A stretch of DNA of 64,000 nt, taken from Halobacillus sp. Nhm2S1. GTDB taxonomy: Bacteria > Bacillota > Bacilli > Bacillales > Halobacillaceae. The stretch is taken from NCBI RefSeq assembly GCF_019599545.1, contig NZ_JAIEZV010000001.1:682001-746000 (forward strand). Reading direction: 5' to 3'. Below are positions 32,946 to 40,074 of this stretch, piece after piece (position 1 is the first letter of the stretch; the number at the start of each line of letters is the position of its first letter). The position numbers were made by a program, and so were the translations under genes. The notes under the pieces are model-generated. The model worked only from the letters and a program-made list of their open reading frames with translations. It made no database searches and was not told where the DNA came from.

Positions 32946-33446
32946 TTATCGGGAATCCACAAACCGTCCTTCTTCCTTTTTTCTTAACCTTTGTTTAGCT
33001 GAAGCTGTATGTGGGAGGACAGGAATATGCTGGTACGCTTTGGCGAGACCAAACAAGGGCATATTTCCATATACGACTTCATGCGCCCCGTCCGTCACTT
33101 TATACGTTTCATGGTAAATCCCGACCGCCGGGTTATCCTTCACTTTTCGATTGAAATTTCTCCACGCCTTCAAATGCTTCGGAGCTTTGGCATATGCATA
33201 AAGTTCCTCTTCCGACCGCCAATATTGGATCATCAATGTCGTCCTGGGATTGATGAAGTTTTCCGCAGAGAAGAATCCATTGTCTTTCTGCGAATAAAGT
33301 TCCTGAACCATCGGAGGCATGGCAAGTAGCACCGGCAGCCATTTATGGACAGCCCACCATTTGTTTACCCTCATCCCAATTAAAAACACGACCACCTCAT
33401 CCTCTGCTTCAGCTGTGTAACGTCCAGGAAATACTTTAGCACCCAT
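32946..33446 (-). CDS. DUF4188 family protein
   Basis: A 166-residue protein of the DUF4188 family, related to small haem-monooxygenase-like or aldoxime-dehydratase-annotated proteins. Characteristic stretches are VVVFLIGMRVNKWWAVHKWLPVLLAMPPMVQEL, LMIQYWRSEEELYAYAKAPKHLKAWRNFNRK and VGIYHETYKV. The fold is probably ferredoxin-like; no catalytic activity is established. GGAGGAAGCGG precedes the ATG. The acetyltransferase gene upstream ends 13 bp before its start, so the two probably share a transcript. Confidence 0.78.
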   Translation of the reverse strand: MGAKVFPGRYTAEAEDEVVVFLIGMRVNKWWAVHKWLPVLLAMPPMVQELYSQKDNGFFSAENFINPRTTLMIQYWRSEEELYAYAKAPKHLKAWRNFNRKVKDNPAVGIYHETYKVTDGAHEVVYGNMPLFGLAKAYQHIPVLPHTASAKQRLRKKEEGRFVDSR

Positions 33447-33459
33447 CCGCTTCCTCCTT

Positions 33460-34023
33460 TTATGTAAAACGCGCCATCAATATCGTCGAATAATAATTCT
33501 TATCAGAAAGCCGCTTGTCTTTTTTCAGCACCCCTTCCACCTTAAAGCCGGAACGCTTGTACATTTCAATGGCTTTCTCGTTTGTTTCAAGAACACGTAG
33601 GGTTATTTTCATGATTTGGTTGTTTTCAGCCCATCGGATCGACTGCTGCAAAAGCTCTTTCCCGACACGGTATCCCCAGTAATCTTTTAACACTCCTACA
33701 CCAAACTCCACTTGGTGGGAGAGCCTCTTCAAATCACTGCCCGCACATCGGCTGAAACCGATGATGGACCCTTGTGATTCAGCCACCAGGAATAAACGGT
33801 TCGCCTCGGTTCGATCCTCATTGATGAGCTCTTTAAAATCGGTCTCACTTAAAAAGTCCTCTCCCTGTTCTCGATCCAGGTATTCGGTTTCCCCGTCAAT
33901 CTGAAGCCTGACTTGAGAAAGTTCCTTCGCATCCGCTTCTTGAGCGATTCTTACTACATAAGACAGATCACGAACCACACATGTACAGTCTTCCATCTTC
34001 TCCACACACCCTGCCAACATCAT
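33460..34023 (-). CDS. GNAT family N-acetyltransferase
   Basis: A GNAT acetyltransferase of up to 187 residues. The core runs from VVRIAQEADAKELSQVRLQID, through FLVAESQGSIIGFSRCAG, to the acetyl-CoA loop GVLKDYWGYRVGKELLQQSIRWAENNQIMKITLRVLETNEKAIEMYKRSGFKVEG, typical of RimJ-like or L-amino-acid acetylating members. The substrate is unknown. The start is uncertain: ATGATG at 34023 has no good ribosome site, whereas the ATG at 33996 follows GGAGAAG at short spacing and gives 178 residues. It is followed closely by the DUF4188 gene. Confidence 0.78.
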   Translation of the reverse strand: MMLAGCVEKMEDCTCVVRDLSYVVRIAQEADAKELSQVRLQIDGETEYLDREQGEDFLSETDFKELINEDRTEANRLFLVAESQGSIIGFSRCAGSDLKRLSHQVEFGVGVLKDYWGYRVGKELLQQSIRWAENNQIMKITLRVLETNEKAIEMYKRSGFKVEGVLKKDKRLSDKNYYSTILMARFT

Positions 34024-34082
34024 AGAATTCTAAATATTCCCTTAATTATAACATGACTCGTGAACAATCATCAGATGGATGA

Positions 34083-34130
34083 AAAAGTAAGACCTGGTCA
34101 CCCAAGAATTGGGTGACCAGGTCTTACAGA
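34083..34130 (-). terminator. Terminator hairpin, copy 1 of an identical pair
   Basis: GTAAGACCTGGTCACCC, loop AAGAATT, GGGTGACCAGGTCTTAC: a perfect 17-bp stem with a T run on the minus side. The same sequence, including flanking AAAA and AGAT, occurs at 34680-34727 on the other side of one gene. Confidence 0.85.
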
Positions 34131-34184
34131 TTATCCCATAAATAACCCAACCCTCTATCAGAAGATAAAGGGCTATTCTTCTAC

Positions 34185-34601
34185 TCAAGAAGATTTCACA
34201 CTTTCAGAAGATTGCGTGCAGAGCCTAAATTTCCTCGCAGATAAATAAAAATTAAATACCATCACAATTCCGGAATACAATATGCTTGATCCTTGCAGCT
34301 GCACAAAAGAATGATCGTAATATTCCGCTCCCAGATGATGTTTGAAGATGGCAATATTAGCAATAAAGATGAAAGAGAAAAGGACTCCTAACAAGAGATT
34401 GCCGTTTCTATCGTTGAACACTACGGAGGCGATAAGAAACAAACCGGTGGATAAAGTAAACATCACATGTGTGGTCATCGCTTCTGCAGACGTATAAGAA
34501 ACAGGAATATCCGAAGTAATCAACCACTTATAAAAGATCGCTATTCCTGCAACAAAGAAACCTAAAACTAACAGAATACTAGTAGACAAACTTCGTATCA
34601 T
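34185..34601 (-). CDS. Hypothetical four-segment membrane protein
   Basis: A 138-residue protein with four hydrophobic segments (residues about 4-22, 42-60, 68-86 and 104-122) and a polar tail SARKFRLCTQSSESVKSS. No family is recognised. The start at 34601 is preferred over 34622 because a TAGG ribosome-like site is 9 nt upstream and the first ATG has none. It is flanked on both sides by the same 17-bp-stem terminator hairpin as direct copies about 600 bp apart, which suggests it arrived as a unit by duplication or insertion next to an existing terminator. Confidence 0.65.
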   Translation of the reverse strand: MIRSLSTSILLVLGFFVAGIAIFYKWLITSDIPVSYTSAEAMTTHVMFTLSTGLFLIASVVFNDRNGNLLLGVLFSFIFIANIAIFKHHLGAEYYDHSFVQLQGSSILYSGIVMVFNFYLSARKFRLCTQSSESVKSS

Positions 34602-34679
34602 AAATAAAAGCCTACCTCTCATAGAAAATCATTTCCAATTATATCAAAAAGTGAAAATAACTTCTTCTTTATTCCCAAT

Positions 34680-34727
34680 AAAAGTAAGACCTGGTCACCC
34701 AAGAATTGGGTGACCAGGTCTTACAGA
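34680..34727 (-). terminator. Terminator hairpin, copy 2 of an identical pair
   Basis: Identical to 34083-34130. Here it terminates the carnitine operon, 12 bp after the thioesterase stop on the minus strand, with TTTTATT following the stem. Confidence 0.88.
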
Positions 34728-34738
34728 TAATTCCATAT

Positions 34739-35206
34739 TCATTTCCTACGAATGCCGATCGTACGGCCGACTTGTTTGGGTTGTTCTTGGTCGGATGTCT
34801 TCTCATACTCCGCTTTCACGGTGGCAGCCACTTCTTCTGGGAATGGTGCTGGTCGGCCTTCGTTCTGGTCGATGCCCATCAGCATCTCTTCGAGCGTCGC
34901 AGCAACTTCCCCGTCAGCATTGTGCATTTCCAAAAACAGATGAATACGCTTCGCATCAAAGTCCAAAACGCGGGCGGACACATCAAAGGCCGCCCCTTCA
35001 TGCATCTCTTTCAAGTAACACGTATGTGTCTCCAGCGTGAAAATCGTGTACTGGTACTGCTCACGCCCTTTTTCATCAAGCCCAATCCAATCTATAAACG
35101 CATCGGTAGCAAGACTGAACGCACGATTATATTCCGCATCGTTCATATGTCCGTTATAATCGACCCACTCACTCGGGACGGTCTGTTTGTAAGAAAAGGA
35201 TGACAT
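34739..35206 (-). CDS. Betainyl-CoA thioesterase (hot-dog fold)
   Basis: A 155-residue hot-dog-fold thioesterase of the 4-hydroxybenzoyl-CoA type. The signature opening VPSEWVDYNGHMNDAEYNRAFSLATDAFIDWIGL contains the conserved Tyr-Asn-Gly-His-Met loop with the catalytic acidic residue just before it; FTLETHTCYLKEMHEGAAFDVSARVLDFDAKRIHLFLEMHNADG follows. In carnitine-degrading operons this protein hydrolyses betainyl-CoA to glycine betaine and CoA. Its place 12 bp after L-carnitine dehydrogenase makes that role likely here. AAAGGAGGG is the ribosome site. It is the last gene before a strong terminator. Confidence 0.85.
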   Translation of the reverse strand: MSSFSYKQTVPSEWVDYNGHMNDAEYNRAFSLATDAFIDWIGLDEKGREQYQYTIFTLETHTCYLKEMHEGAAFDVSARVLDFDAKRIHLFLEMHNADGEVAATLEEMLMGIDQNEGRPAPFPEEVAATVKAEYEKTSDQEQPKQVGRTIGIRRK

Positions 35207-35218
35207 AAAAACCCTCCT

Positions 35219-36172
35219 TTACACGTTTGTTTTTTCTGTTTCCTGCGGCCAGTATTCCTGCACGAGATCATACAAACGGATCAGGAATTCATTACGGTTC
35301 TGATCGAGTTCAGACATGCTCATGCCGTTCGCCTGCTCTTCACAACCGGACACGACTTTTTCGTACAGCTCATCTGTCAGTTCCGGCGCTTCAAGCTTCG
35401 TCCATGGTTTTTTCAATGCCGGCCCGAACTGTTTCAACATGTGACGCATGCCGCCTTCTCCACCAGCCAGATGGAACGTGAGGAACGGCCCGTACTGCGC
35501 ATAGCGCATGCCCGCCCCATGGGTGAAGGCTTTGTCCACTTCCTCTGTCGTTGCGATCCCTTCATTGACGATATGCAGGGATTCTCTCCAAATCGCTTCG
35601 ATTAGACGGTCAGCAATGTGTCCTTCAATCTCATGACGCACAAGCAGGACACTCATGTTCAAGCTTTCATAAAAAGCCTTCGCTTTGTCTACGTTCTCCA
35701 TTGTCGTCTGTTTTCCTGCCACGACTTCCACAAGCGGCAGAATATAAACCGGGTGGAACGGGTGCGCGACGACCACGCGTTCCGGATGCTGCAAGTTCGC
35801 CTGCAGTTCAGACGGCATGATACCTGAAGTACTGGATCCGATCAGGGCATCCGGCTTCGCATGCTGATCGATGTTCTTCAGGACCGTCTGCTTCAACTCT
35901 TCCACTTCCGGTACGTTTTCCTGGATAAAGTCCGCATCCTTCACGGCATCCGCCAATTCTTTTTCAAACGTCAAACGGTCTTTGGATGCTCCTTCTGCAA
36001 GCCCAAGTGCTTCAACATAAGGCCATGACTGATCGACTGCACGGCGCATGCGCTCTTCTGCTCCTTCTGCCGGATCTGTCGCGACAACGTCATACCCCTG
36101 TGCAAGCATGCGGGCGATCCAGCCGTTTCCGATAACTCCTGTGCCGACGACGGCTATTTTTTGTACAGTCAT
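35219..36172 (-). CDS. L-carnitine dehydrogenase
   Basis: A 317-residue NAD-dependent dehydrogenase of the 3-hydroxyacyl-CoA dehydrogenase fold. VVGTGVIGNGWIARMLAQGYDVVATDPAEGAEERM is the NAD-binding motif, and FIQENVPE, SSTSGIMPSELQANLQHPERVVVAHPFHPVYILPLVEVV and GHIADRLIEAIWRESLHIVNEGIATTEEVDKAFTHGAGMRYAQYGPFLTFHLAGGEGGM are hallmarks of carnitine dehydrogenase. The catalytic His lies in VAHPFHP. It oxidises L-carnitine to 3-dehydrocarnitine in the cytosol, which the preceding gene product cleaves. It starts 2 bp after the BKACE stop. Confidence 0.9.
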   Translation of the reverse strand: MTVQKIAVVGTGVIGNGWIARMLAQGYDVVATDPAEGAEERMRRAVDQSWPYVEALGLAEGASKDRLTFEKELADAVKDADFIQENVPEVEELKQTVLKNIDQHAKPDALIGSSTSGIMPSELQANLQHPERVVVAHPFHPVYILPLVEVVAGKQTTMENVDKAKAFYESLNMSVLLVRHEIEGHIADRLIEAIWRESLHIVNEGIATTEEVDKAFTHGAGMRYAQYGPFLTFHLAGGEGGMRHMLKQFGPALKKPWTKLEAPELTDELYEKVVSGCEEQANGMSMSELDQNRNEFLIRLYDLVQEYWPQETEKTNV

Positions 36173-36174
36173 GA

Positions 36175-37065
36175 TTACTTCCCTCCGCGTGGATTTCTAA
36201 GATTGTAATATTCACGTGCTTCCTGAGGCGTCATTGGCTCAAGATCAAGGCCACGCAGCATCGTTACCGCTTTGTCGACAAGCTGTTCGTTTCTGGCCAC
36301 CACACCCTTAGATAGGTAAATATTATCTTCAAGACCTACACGAACGTTGCCGCCAAGCATTGCCGCTTGCGACGCCATCGGCATTTGCATACGGCCAATG
36401 CCGAACGCGGACCAATGCGCATTCTCCGGAATACGGTTCTTCATATAAAGCATCGTTTCCGCATCGGCTGCTGCTCCCCACGGGATGCCAAGACAGAATT
36501 GATACATCGGATCGCCGTCGATCAATCCTTCTTCCACCAATTGATTGGCAAAACGGATGTGGCCGGTATCGAAGCATTCAAGCTCAGGCTTTACACCACT
36601 TTCCTGGATCAATTTCGCCTGATCACGCAGCCAGTCGGTCGGGCTCATGTAAATCATGTTGCCGAAGTTCGTACTTCCACAGTCAAGCGTGCACATTTCC
36701 GGTAAAAGTTCCCCTACCGGTTCATGACGCTCCGCCGGCGTTTGGATGTCTGTTCCATCGCCTCCAGCTGCCGGTGTATTCAAACTTGGAATAAAATCAC
36801 CGCCGCCTCCGGACGTGATGTTAATGATGACATCCGTTTCTGATTCACGGATGCGATCGACGATTTCACGATAGTGCTCCAAATTATGACTGATCCCGCC
36901 TGTTTTCGGATCGCGGGCATGGACGTGAGCAACCGTCGCTCCTGCTTTAGCCGATTCAATCGCAGATTCTGCAATCTCTTTCGGCGTTACAGGTACATGT
37001 GGATTTTTCTTCATTGTATCTCCCGCTCCTGTCACGGCAGATGTCAGCAATACTTTATTTTTCAT
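36175..37065 (-). CDS. Dehydrocarnitine cleavage enzyme (BKACE, DUF849)
   Basis: A 296-residue beta-keto acid cleavage enzyme. Zinc-site features are present: LTSAVTGAGDTMKKNPHVPVTPKEIAESAIESAKAGATVAHVHARDPKTG (HVH) and the conserved Glu in KPELECFDTGH. NITSGGGG and NVRVGLEDNIY (arginine and glutamate for substrate and CoA) also match. In this context it converts 3-dehydrocarnitine plus acetyl-CoA to betainyl-CoA and acetoacetate. AAAGGAGGACC is the ribosome site. It is first in a three-gene operon and its promoter is embedded in a 28-bp dyad that probably binds the nearby TetR protein. Confidence 0.9.
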   Translation of the reverse strand: MKNKVLLTSAVTGAGDTMKKNPHVPVTPKEIAESAIESAKAGATVAHVHARDPKTGGISHNLEHYREIVDRIRESETDVIINITSGGGGDFIPSLNTPAAGGDGTDIQTPAERHEPVGELLPEMCTLDCGSTNFGNMIYMSPTDWLRDQAKLIQESGVKPELECFDTGHIRFANQLVEEGLIDGDPMYQFCLGIPWGAAADAETMLYMKNRIPENAHWSAFGIGRMQMPMASQAAMLGGNVRVGLEDNIYLSKGVVARNEQLVDKAVTMLRGLDLEPMTPQEAREYYNLRNPRGGK

Positions 37066-37109
37066 TCCAAAGGTCCTCCTTTGAATTTGTTTGTTTGATC
37101 AACCAGCAC

Positions 37110-37137
37110 AAACTATACCATCTGGACTGTTTAGTTT
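37110..37137. promoter_or_regulatory. 28-bp dyad operator at carnitine operon promoter
   Basis: Arms AAACTATAC and GTTTAGTTT enclose a 10-bp centre. A second copy, inverted and 23 of 28 positions identical, is at 37331-37358. The dyad overlaps the -10 box and reaches the -35 box, ideal for a repressor. The TetR gene 400 bp away is the likely source. Confidence 0.65.
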
Positions 37138-37140
37138 CAA
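37112..37140 (-). promoter_or_regulatory. SigA-type promoter of carnitine operon
   Basis: Minus-strand TTGAAA (37135-37140) and TATAGT (37112-37117), 17 bp apart, with a TGG extension before the -10. Confidence 0.7.
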
Positions 37141-37330
37141 ATGGTTTTACTTGAATCCTCTCCAGGTTGTCCTCCCTCACCCTATAGAAAATGCTCCAAC
37201 ATTTCATTCCTATGGGGATCTTCATATTTCAAAATCATTGACCATAGGGCACACCTTATTTTTACACGACCAGTCTTCAACTTTATCATGCCTTAAACGT
37301 GGCTTTATATGCTCGTCATAAACACCACCC

Positions 37331-37358
37331 AAGCTAAACCGTCTGAATGGTATAGTTT
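37331..37358. promoter_or_regulatory. Second 28-bp operator copy, inverted
   Basis: AAGCTAAACC at the left and ATGGTATAGTTT at the right reproduce the 37110-37137 site on the opposite strand. No good -35 box is placed for it. The remaining gap to 37497 also contains two copies of CCTTAAACGTG (near 37281 and 37459), and no gene is seen in it. Confidence 0.55.
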
Positions 37359-37496
37359 ATTTATTTTAAAATCGAAAAGGTTCAACAGAAATCAAACGAG
37401 CGATTGTTATGTGCAAGCGTCGCAGTCCTTCATGACGAAACAGACTGAATAGCTACACCTTAAACGTGTTGTTTATGTCAATGAGACCTTACCATT

Positions 37497-37533
37497 AAAA
37501 AAATCACCAGCTCACGTTTTGAGCTGGTGATTC
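37497..37533 (-). terminator. Intrinsic terminator after TetR gene
   Basis: ATCACCAGCTCA and TGAGCTGGTGAT arms with T7 on the minus strand, adjoining the stop codon. Confidence 0.85.
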
Positions 37534-38076
37534 CTATTTAGATTTATATGTTTGTTCGTTCAATCGTTCAAGAACCTGTTTTCTAAGCGTTGGCGGCAAA
37601 GTTCCGAGGCCGAAAATCTCGGACAGCCACAACCCATCGACAGCAAGACGCAGGATCGTCGCATCCACCTGGTCGAGGCCATCATGCTCAATATGGTTCT
37701 GCCAATCGGCATATGTATCCTGCAGAGGTTTCAACAATTTGGGATTGATCCCTTGAGCGGCGAGCATCCCGGAACTGAGCGGACGGTTTTCCGTACTTTT
37801 ATCGTGCATGACGTTAATGAACGACCGTGCCCATTTCCCTGTGTCCTCCTCATCGTTTTCTACTAATTCTTCCACATTCTCCCGGTAGACATCGTTCATG
37901 TACTGGACAAGACCTTCTACGAGCGCTTCTTTTGTGGAAAAGTGATACAACAGTCCACCCTTGCTCACTTCTGCGCGTTTAGCGACAGCGTCCAATGTGA
38001 GCGCATCGCTCCCCTGCTCCCGGACGATGAGTGCGGCGGCTTCCAAAATCTTTTGCCGTTTCGACTCTCTTGGCAT
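37534..38076 (-). CDS. TetR/AcrR family regulator
   Basis: A 180-residue TetR-type repressor. Residues 5-55 are the DNA-binding domain: RQKILEAAALIVREQGSDALTLDAVAKRAEVSKGGLLYHFSTKEALVEGLV, with the SKGGLLYHF recognition helix. The C-terminal domain fits TetR_C-type ligand-binding helices. It is upstream of, and on the same strand as, the carnitine operon, separated by its own terminator and a gap with two copies of a 28-bp dyad, so it probably controls carnitine use; this is inference from position. AAATGAGGGAAGCAC is the ribosome region. Confidence 0.85.
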   Translation of the reverse strand: MPRESKRQKILEAAALIVREQGSDALTLDAVAKRAEVSKGGLLYHFSTKEALVEGLVQYMNDVYRENVEELVENDEEDTGKWARSFINVMHDKSTENRPLSSGMLAAQGINPKLLKPLQDTYADWQNHIEHDGLDQVDATILRLAVDGLWLSEIFGLGTLPPTLRKQVLERLNEQTYKSK

Positions 38077-38226
38077 GTGCTTCCCTCATTTACGTTCATT
38101 TTTCTTCATGTTATCAGTATTCAAAAGGCTTTTCAATTTGAGAGAGCCCGATAGCGATTCCTTTGCCGCTTCTTTTCATATGCAAACCAAGTAGGCAAGA
38201 TTACTCCAAGCTTTAATTTTTTAGGT

Positions 38227-38272
38227 AAAAAAAAGCCGAAGGTACACTTCAGAAGTGTACCTTCGGCTTTTA
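38227..38272. terminator. Strong symmetric terminator
   Basis: AAAAGCCGAAGGTACACTTC and GAAGTGTACCTTCGGCTTTT form a perfect 20-bp stem with almost no loop, just after the 62-aa gene on the minus strand. Confidence 0.85.
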
Positions 38273-38281
38273 CTCCCGGAC

Positions 38282-38470
38282 TCACGCGTGACTCTTCACA
38301 TTCTCAAGCGCCATAAAATAATTGAGCACAAACTGGCGCACTTCCCATTCTGGGACTTCATTCACGCCATCCGTAAACACCGACTGATGATAAGAATAAT
38401 TTCCGAAATGACGGCGTTTGCCTGAAATCAAATCAGCCATCACTTTGTTCGTCTTCTCCATGTATTGCAT
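38282..38470 (-). CDS. Hypothetical protein, 62 aa
   Basis: A small soluble protein beginning MQYMEKTNKVMADLISGKRRHFGNYSYHQSVF and ending VRQFVLNYFMALENVKSHA. No membrane segment or known motif is visible and no family is recognised. The ATG at 38470 has AAAGG 9 nt upstream; upstream ATGs in the same frame lack a spaced ribosome site. A very strong terminator follows, which supports its being a real gene. Confidence 0.6.
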   Translation of the reverse strand: MQYMEKTNKVMADLISGKRRHFGNYSYHQSVFTDGVNEVPEWEVRQFVLNYFMALENVKSHA

Positions 38471-38520
38471 GCTCATCATCCTTTCTATCACAAGCATAGC
38501 CAGAATACGAGATTCTTATA

Positions 38521-39072
38521 CTAGGAAAATAGAAGTCCTGCAACCTCTACAAGCACGGCGTTGTCTTCCTCTTCTCTTTCAATGGTAAAAAAGTGGTCCG
38601 CTTCTTCAGGAGACGGAACCACAATATAAGGGGATTCTTCCTGCTGGCGTCGCAGGACCTCATCAAAAGAAGAGGCGGTTCGCAGCACGGATGGATCACA
38701 GTTTCTTTCTGCTACACGTTTTTCAAGGAGGGAGTCCGGCACATTGAAATATACGAGAATCGTAGAAAAACCTTTGCTTTTAAAACCTTCCAGCAGCGCT
38801 TTCCTTGCCTTATGATTCCGGTTTGAATTGCAGATGATGAGGTGCATCCCTGTCTCTTCTACCGCGTAATCGACGAGCACTTTCGTCATCTCATATTTGA
38901 TCGTATTGGGGCCATCTTCAGGAACCAGCCGCGGATATCGTGTATTCAAAAACGCCGCCTGATCGTCCTGGTCAATGACGATCGTGTTCTTCACCTTTTC
39001 CTCCAGCTGCCTCGCAAATGTCGTCTTTCCACTATGCGTCATGCCTGCAGTCATGATTACAAACCTTGCCAT
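38521..39072 (-). CDS. P-loop kinase-like ATP-binding protein
   Basis: A 183-residue protein with a Walker A motif TAGMTHSGKTTFARQLEE (residues 8-25), then VIDQDDQAAF as the acidic switch region, HLIICNSNRNHKARKALLEGFKSKGF, and a lid-type segment LEKRVAERNCDPSVLRTASSFDEVLRRQQEE. This is the plan of zeta-toxin-like or polynucleotide-kinase-like AAA_33 kinases; the substrate may be a small molecule or RNA end. GAGGAGG 7 nt before the ATG at 39072 decides the start over 39117. It is followed by the 62-aa gene on the same strand. Confidence 0.78.
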   Translation of the reverse strand: MARFVIMTAGMTHSGKTTFARQLEEKVKNTIVIDQDDQAAFLNTRYPRLVPEDGPNTIKYEMTKVLVDYAVEETGMHLIICNSNRNHKARKALLEGFKSKGFSTILVYFNVPDSLLEKRVAERNCDPSVLRTASSFDEVLRRQQEESPYIVVPSPEEADHFFTIEREEEDNAVLVEVAGLLFS

Positions 39073-39133
39073 TTCCAACCTCCTCTTACCGTGAAAGGAA
39101 AACCTTATTGAACCCATTCCTCTTACTTAAACC

Positions 39134-39961
39134 CTACGTCCCTATTTTATTTCCCCTGACATACTGAGATGGGGTAACACCATATCTGCTCTTGAACGTC
39201 CGGTTAAACGTACTGACAGACTGAAAGCCAACCCTGTAAGCGGCATGAGTCACATCCACCTTTCCTGAAAGCAGGAGATGGGCTGCTTTCTCTAAACGCA
39301 CCTGCAGCAGGTAAGCTTTTGGTGTCAGACCTGTCTTCGCTCTGAAAGAACGATGAAGATGGTACTTACTGATGTTCATCTCTTCTGCCAGCCGATCGAG
39401 GGTCAGGTCCTCTTCATGAAAATCCTCAATAAAACTTTTCACTAAATAAGCGGAATGGTCGGAATCATAGTTTTGTTCCGCTTTCGCCTTCTGCCAGCCT
39501 CTTGAGTGGGATCCTGCCATTTGATCAAGGATCACGCTTGTGAAAGCCTCCTCCTGTTTCATTGCCGCGTCGACTCCATCGAAAGAGGCCGTCTGAAATA
39601 ACGCTTTCGCTTTCCTCACTAACAAGTCGGAGTTCATTTGAATGGGAGAAAAATCAAGATCCTTCGAGGCATTCCCTGTAAAAGAAGTGTACGCACGTTC
39701 CATGATTTCCTCATTAAAACTGATTAACATGATCTCTTTCCGCGATCCTGAAGCTTCATGTTGATGGGTATCTCCCGGGGGGACAAGCAAAACCTCATCG
39801 TGATGGAGAACGGTACGCTTGTGATTATGGTAAGTCAGCAGATCACCGGTGAGCGGTACGCTGATTTGATAGTGATCATGTGGGTGAGTTTCGTCTGCTT
39901 CTCCGTCTTTAAGATCAAAAACCAACACCCCTGTATGTTCGAGGTCGAGTCGCATTTCCAT
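39134..39961 (-). CDS. AraC family transcriptional regulator
   Basis: A 275-residue regulator. The N-terminal 110 residues form a cupin-type sensor (HPHDHYQISVPLTGDLLTYHNHKRTVLHHDEVLLVPPGDTHQH). Two helix-turn-helix motifs occupy residues about 170-270: LTLDRLAEEMNISKYHLHRSFRAKTGLTPKAYLLQVRLEKAAHLL and VDVTHAAYRVGFQSVSTFNRTFKSRYGVTPSQY. It diverges from the MFS exporter gene 113 bp away, so it probably activates that gene. GGGGAAGAAGAG precedes the ATG. Confidence 0.87.
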   Translation of the reverse strand: MEMRLDLEHTGVLVFDLKDGEADETHPHDHYQISVPLTGDLLTYHNHKRTVLHHDEVLLVPPGDTHQHEASGSRKEIMLISFNEEIMERAYTSFTGNASKDLDFSPIQMNSDLLVRKAKALFQTASFDGVDAAMKQEEAFTSVILDQMAGSHSRGWQKAKAEQNYDSDHSAYLVKSFIEDFHEEDLTLDRLAEEMNISKYHLHRSFRAKTGLTPKAYLLQVRLEKAAHLLLSGKVDVTHAAYRVGFQSVSTFNRTFKSRYGVTPSQYVRGNKIGT

Positions 39962-40074
39962 CTCTTCTTCCCCTTTCGCAAATTCTGCTCACCGATCAGC
40001 AAGAATTGCATAGTTTCCTAGAATCTCTTTCGTTATTCTGTTCTTATTCCTAAAAAGAACAGGAGATGAACGCC

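Noticed and set aside
37091-37321. 76-codon ORF in the gap before the TetR terminator
   Set aside because: It overlaps the operon promoter and operator and has no ribosome site.
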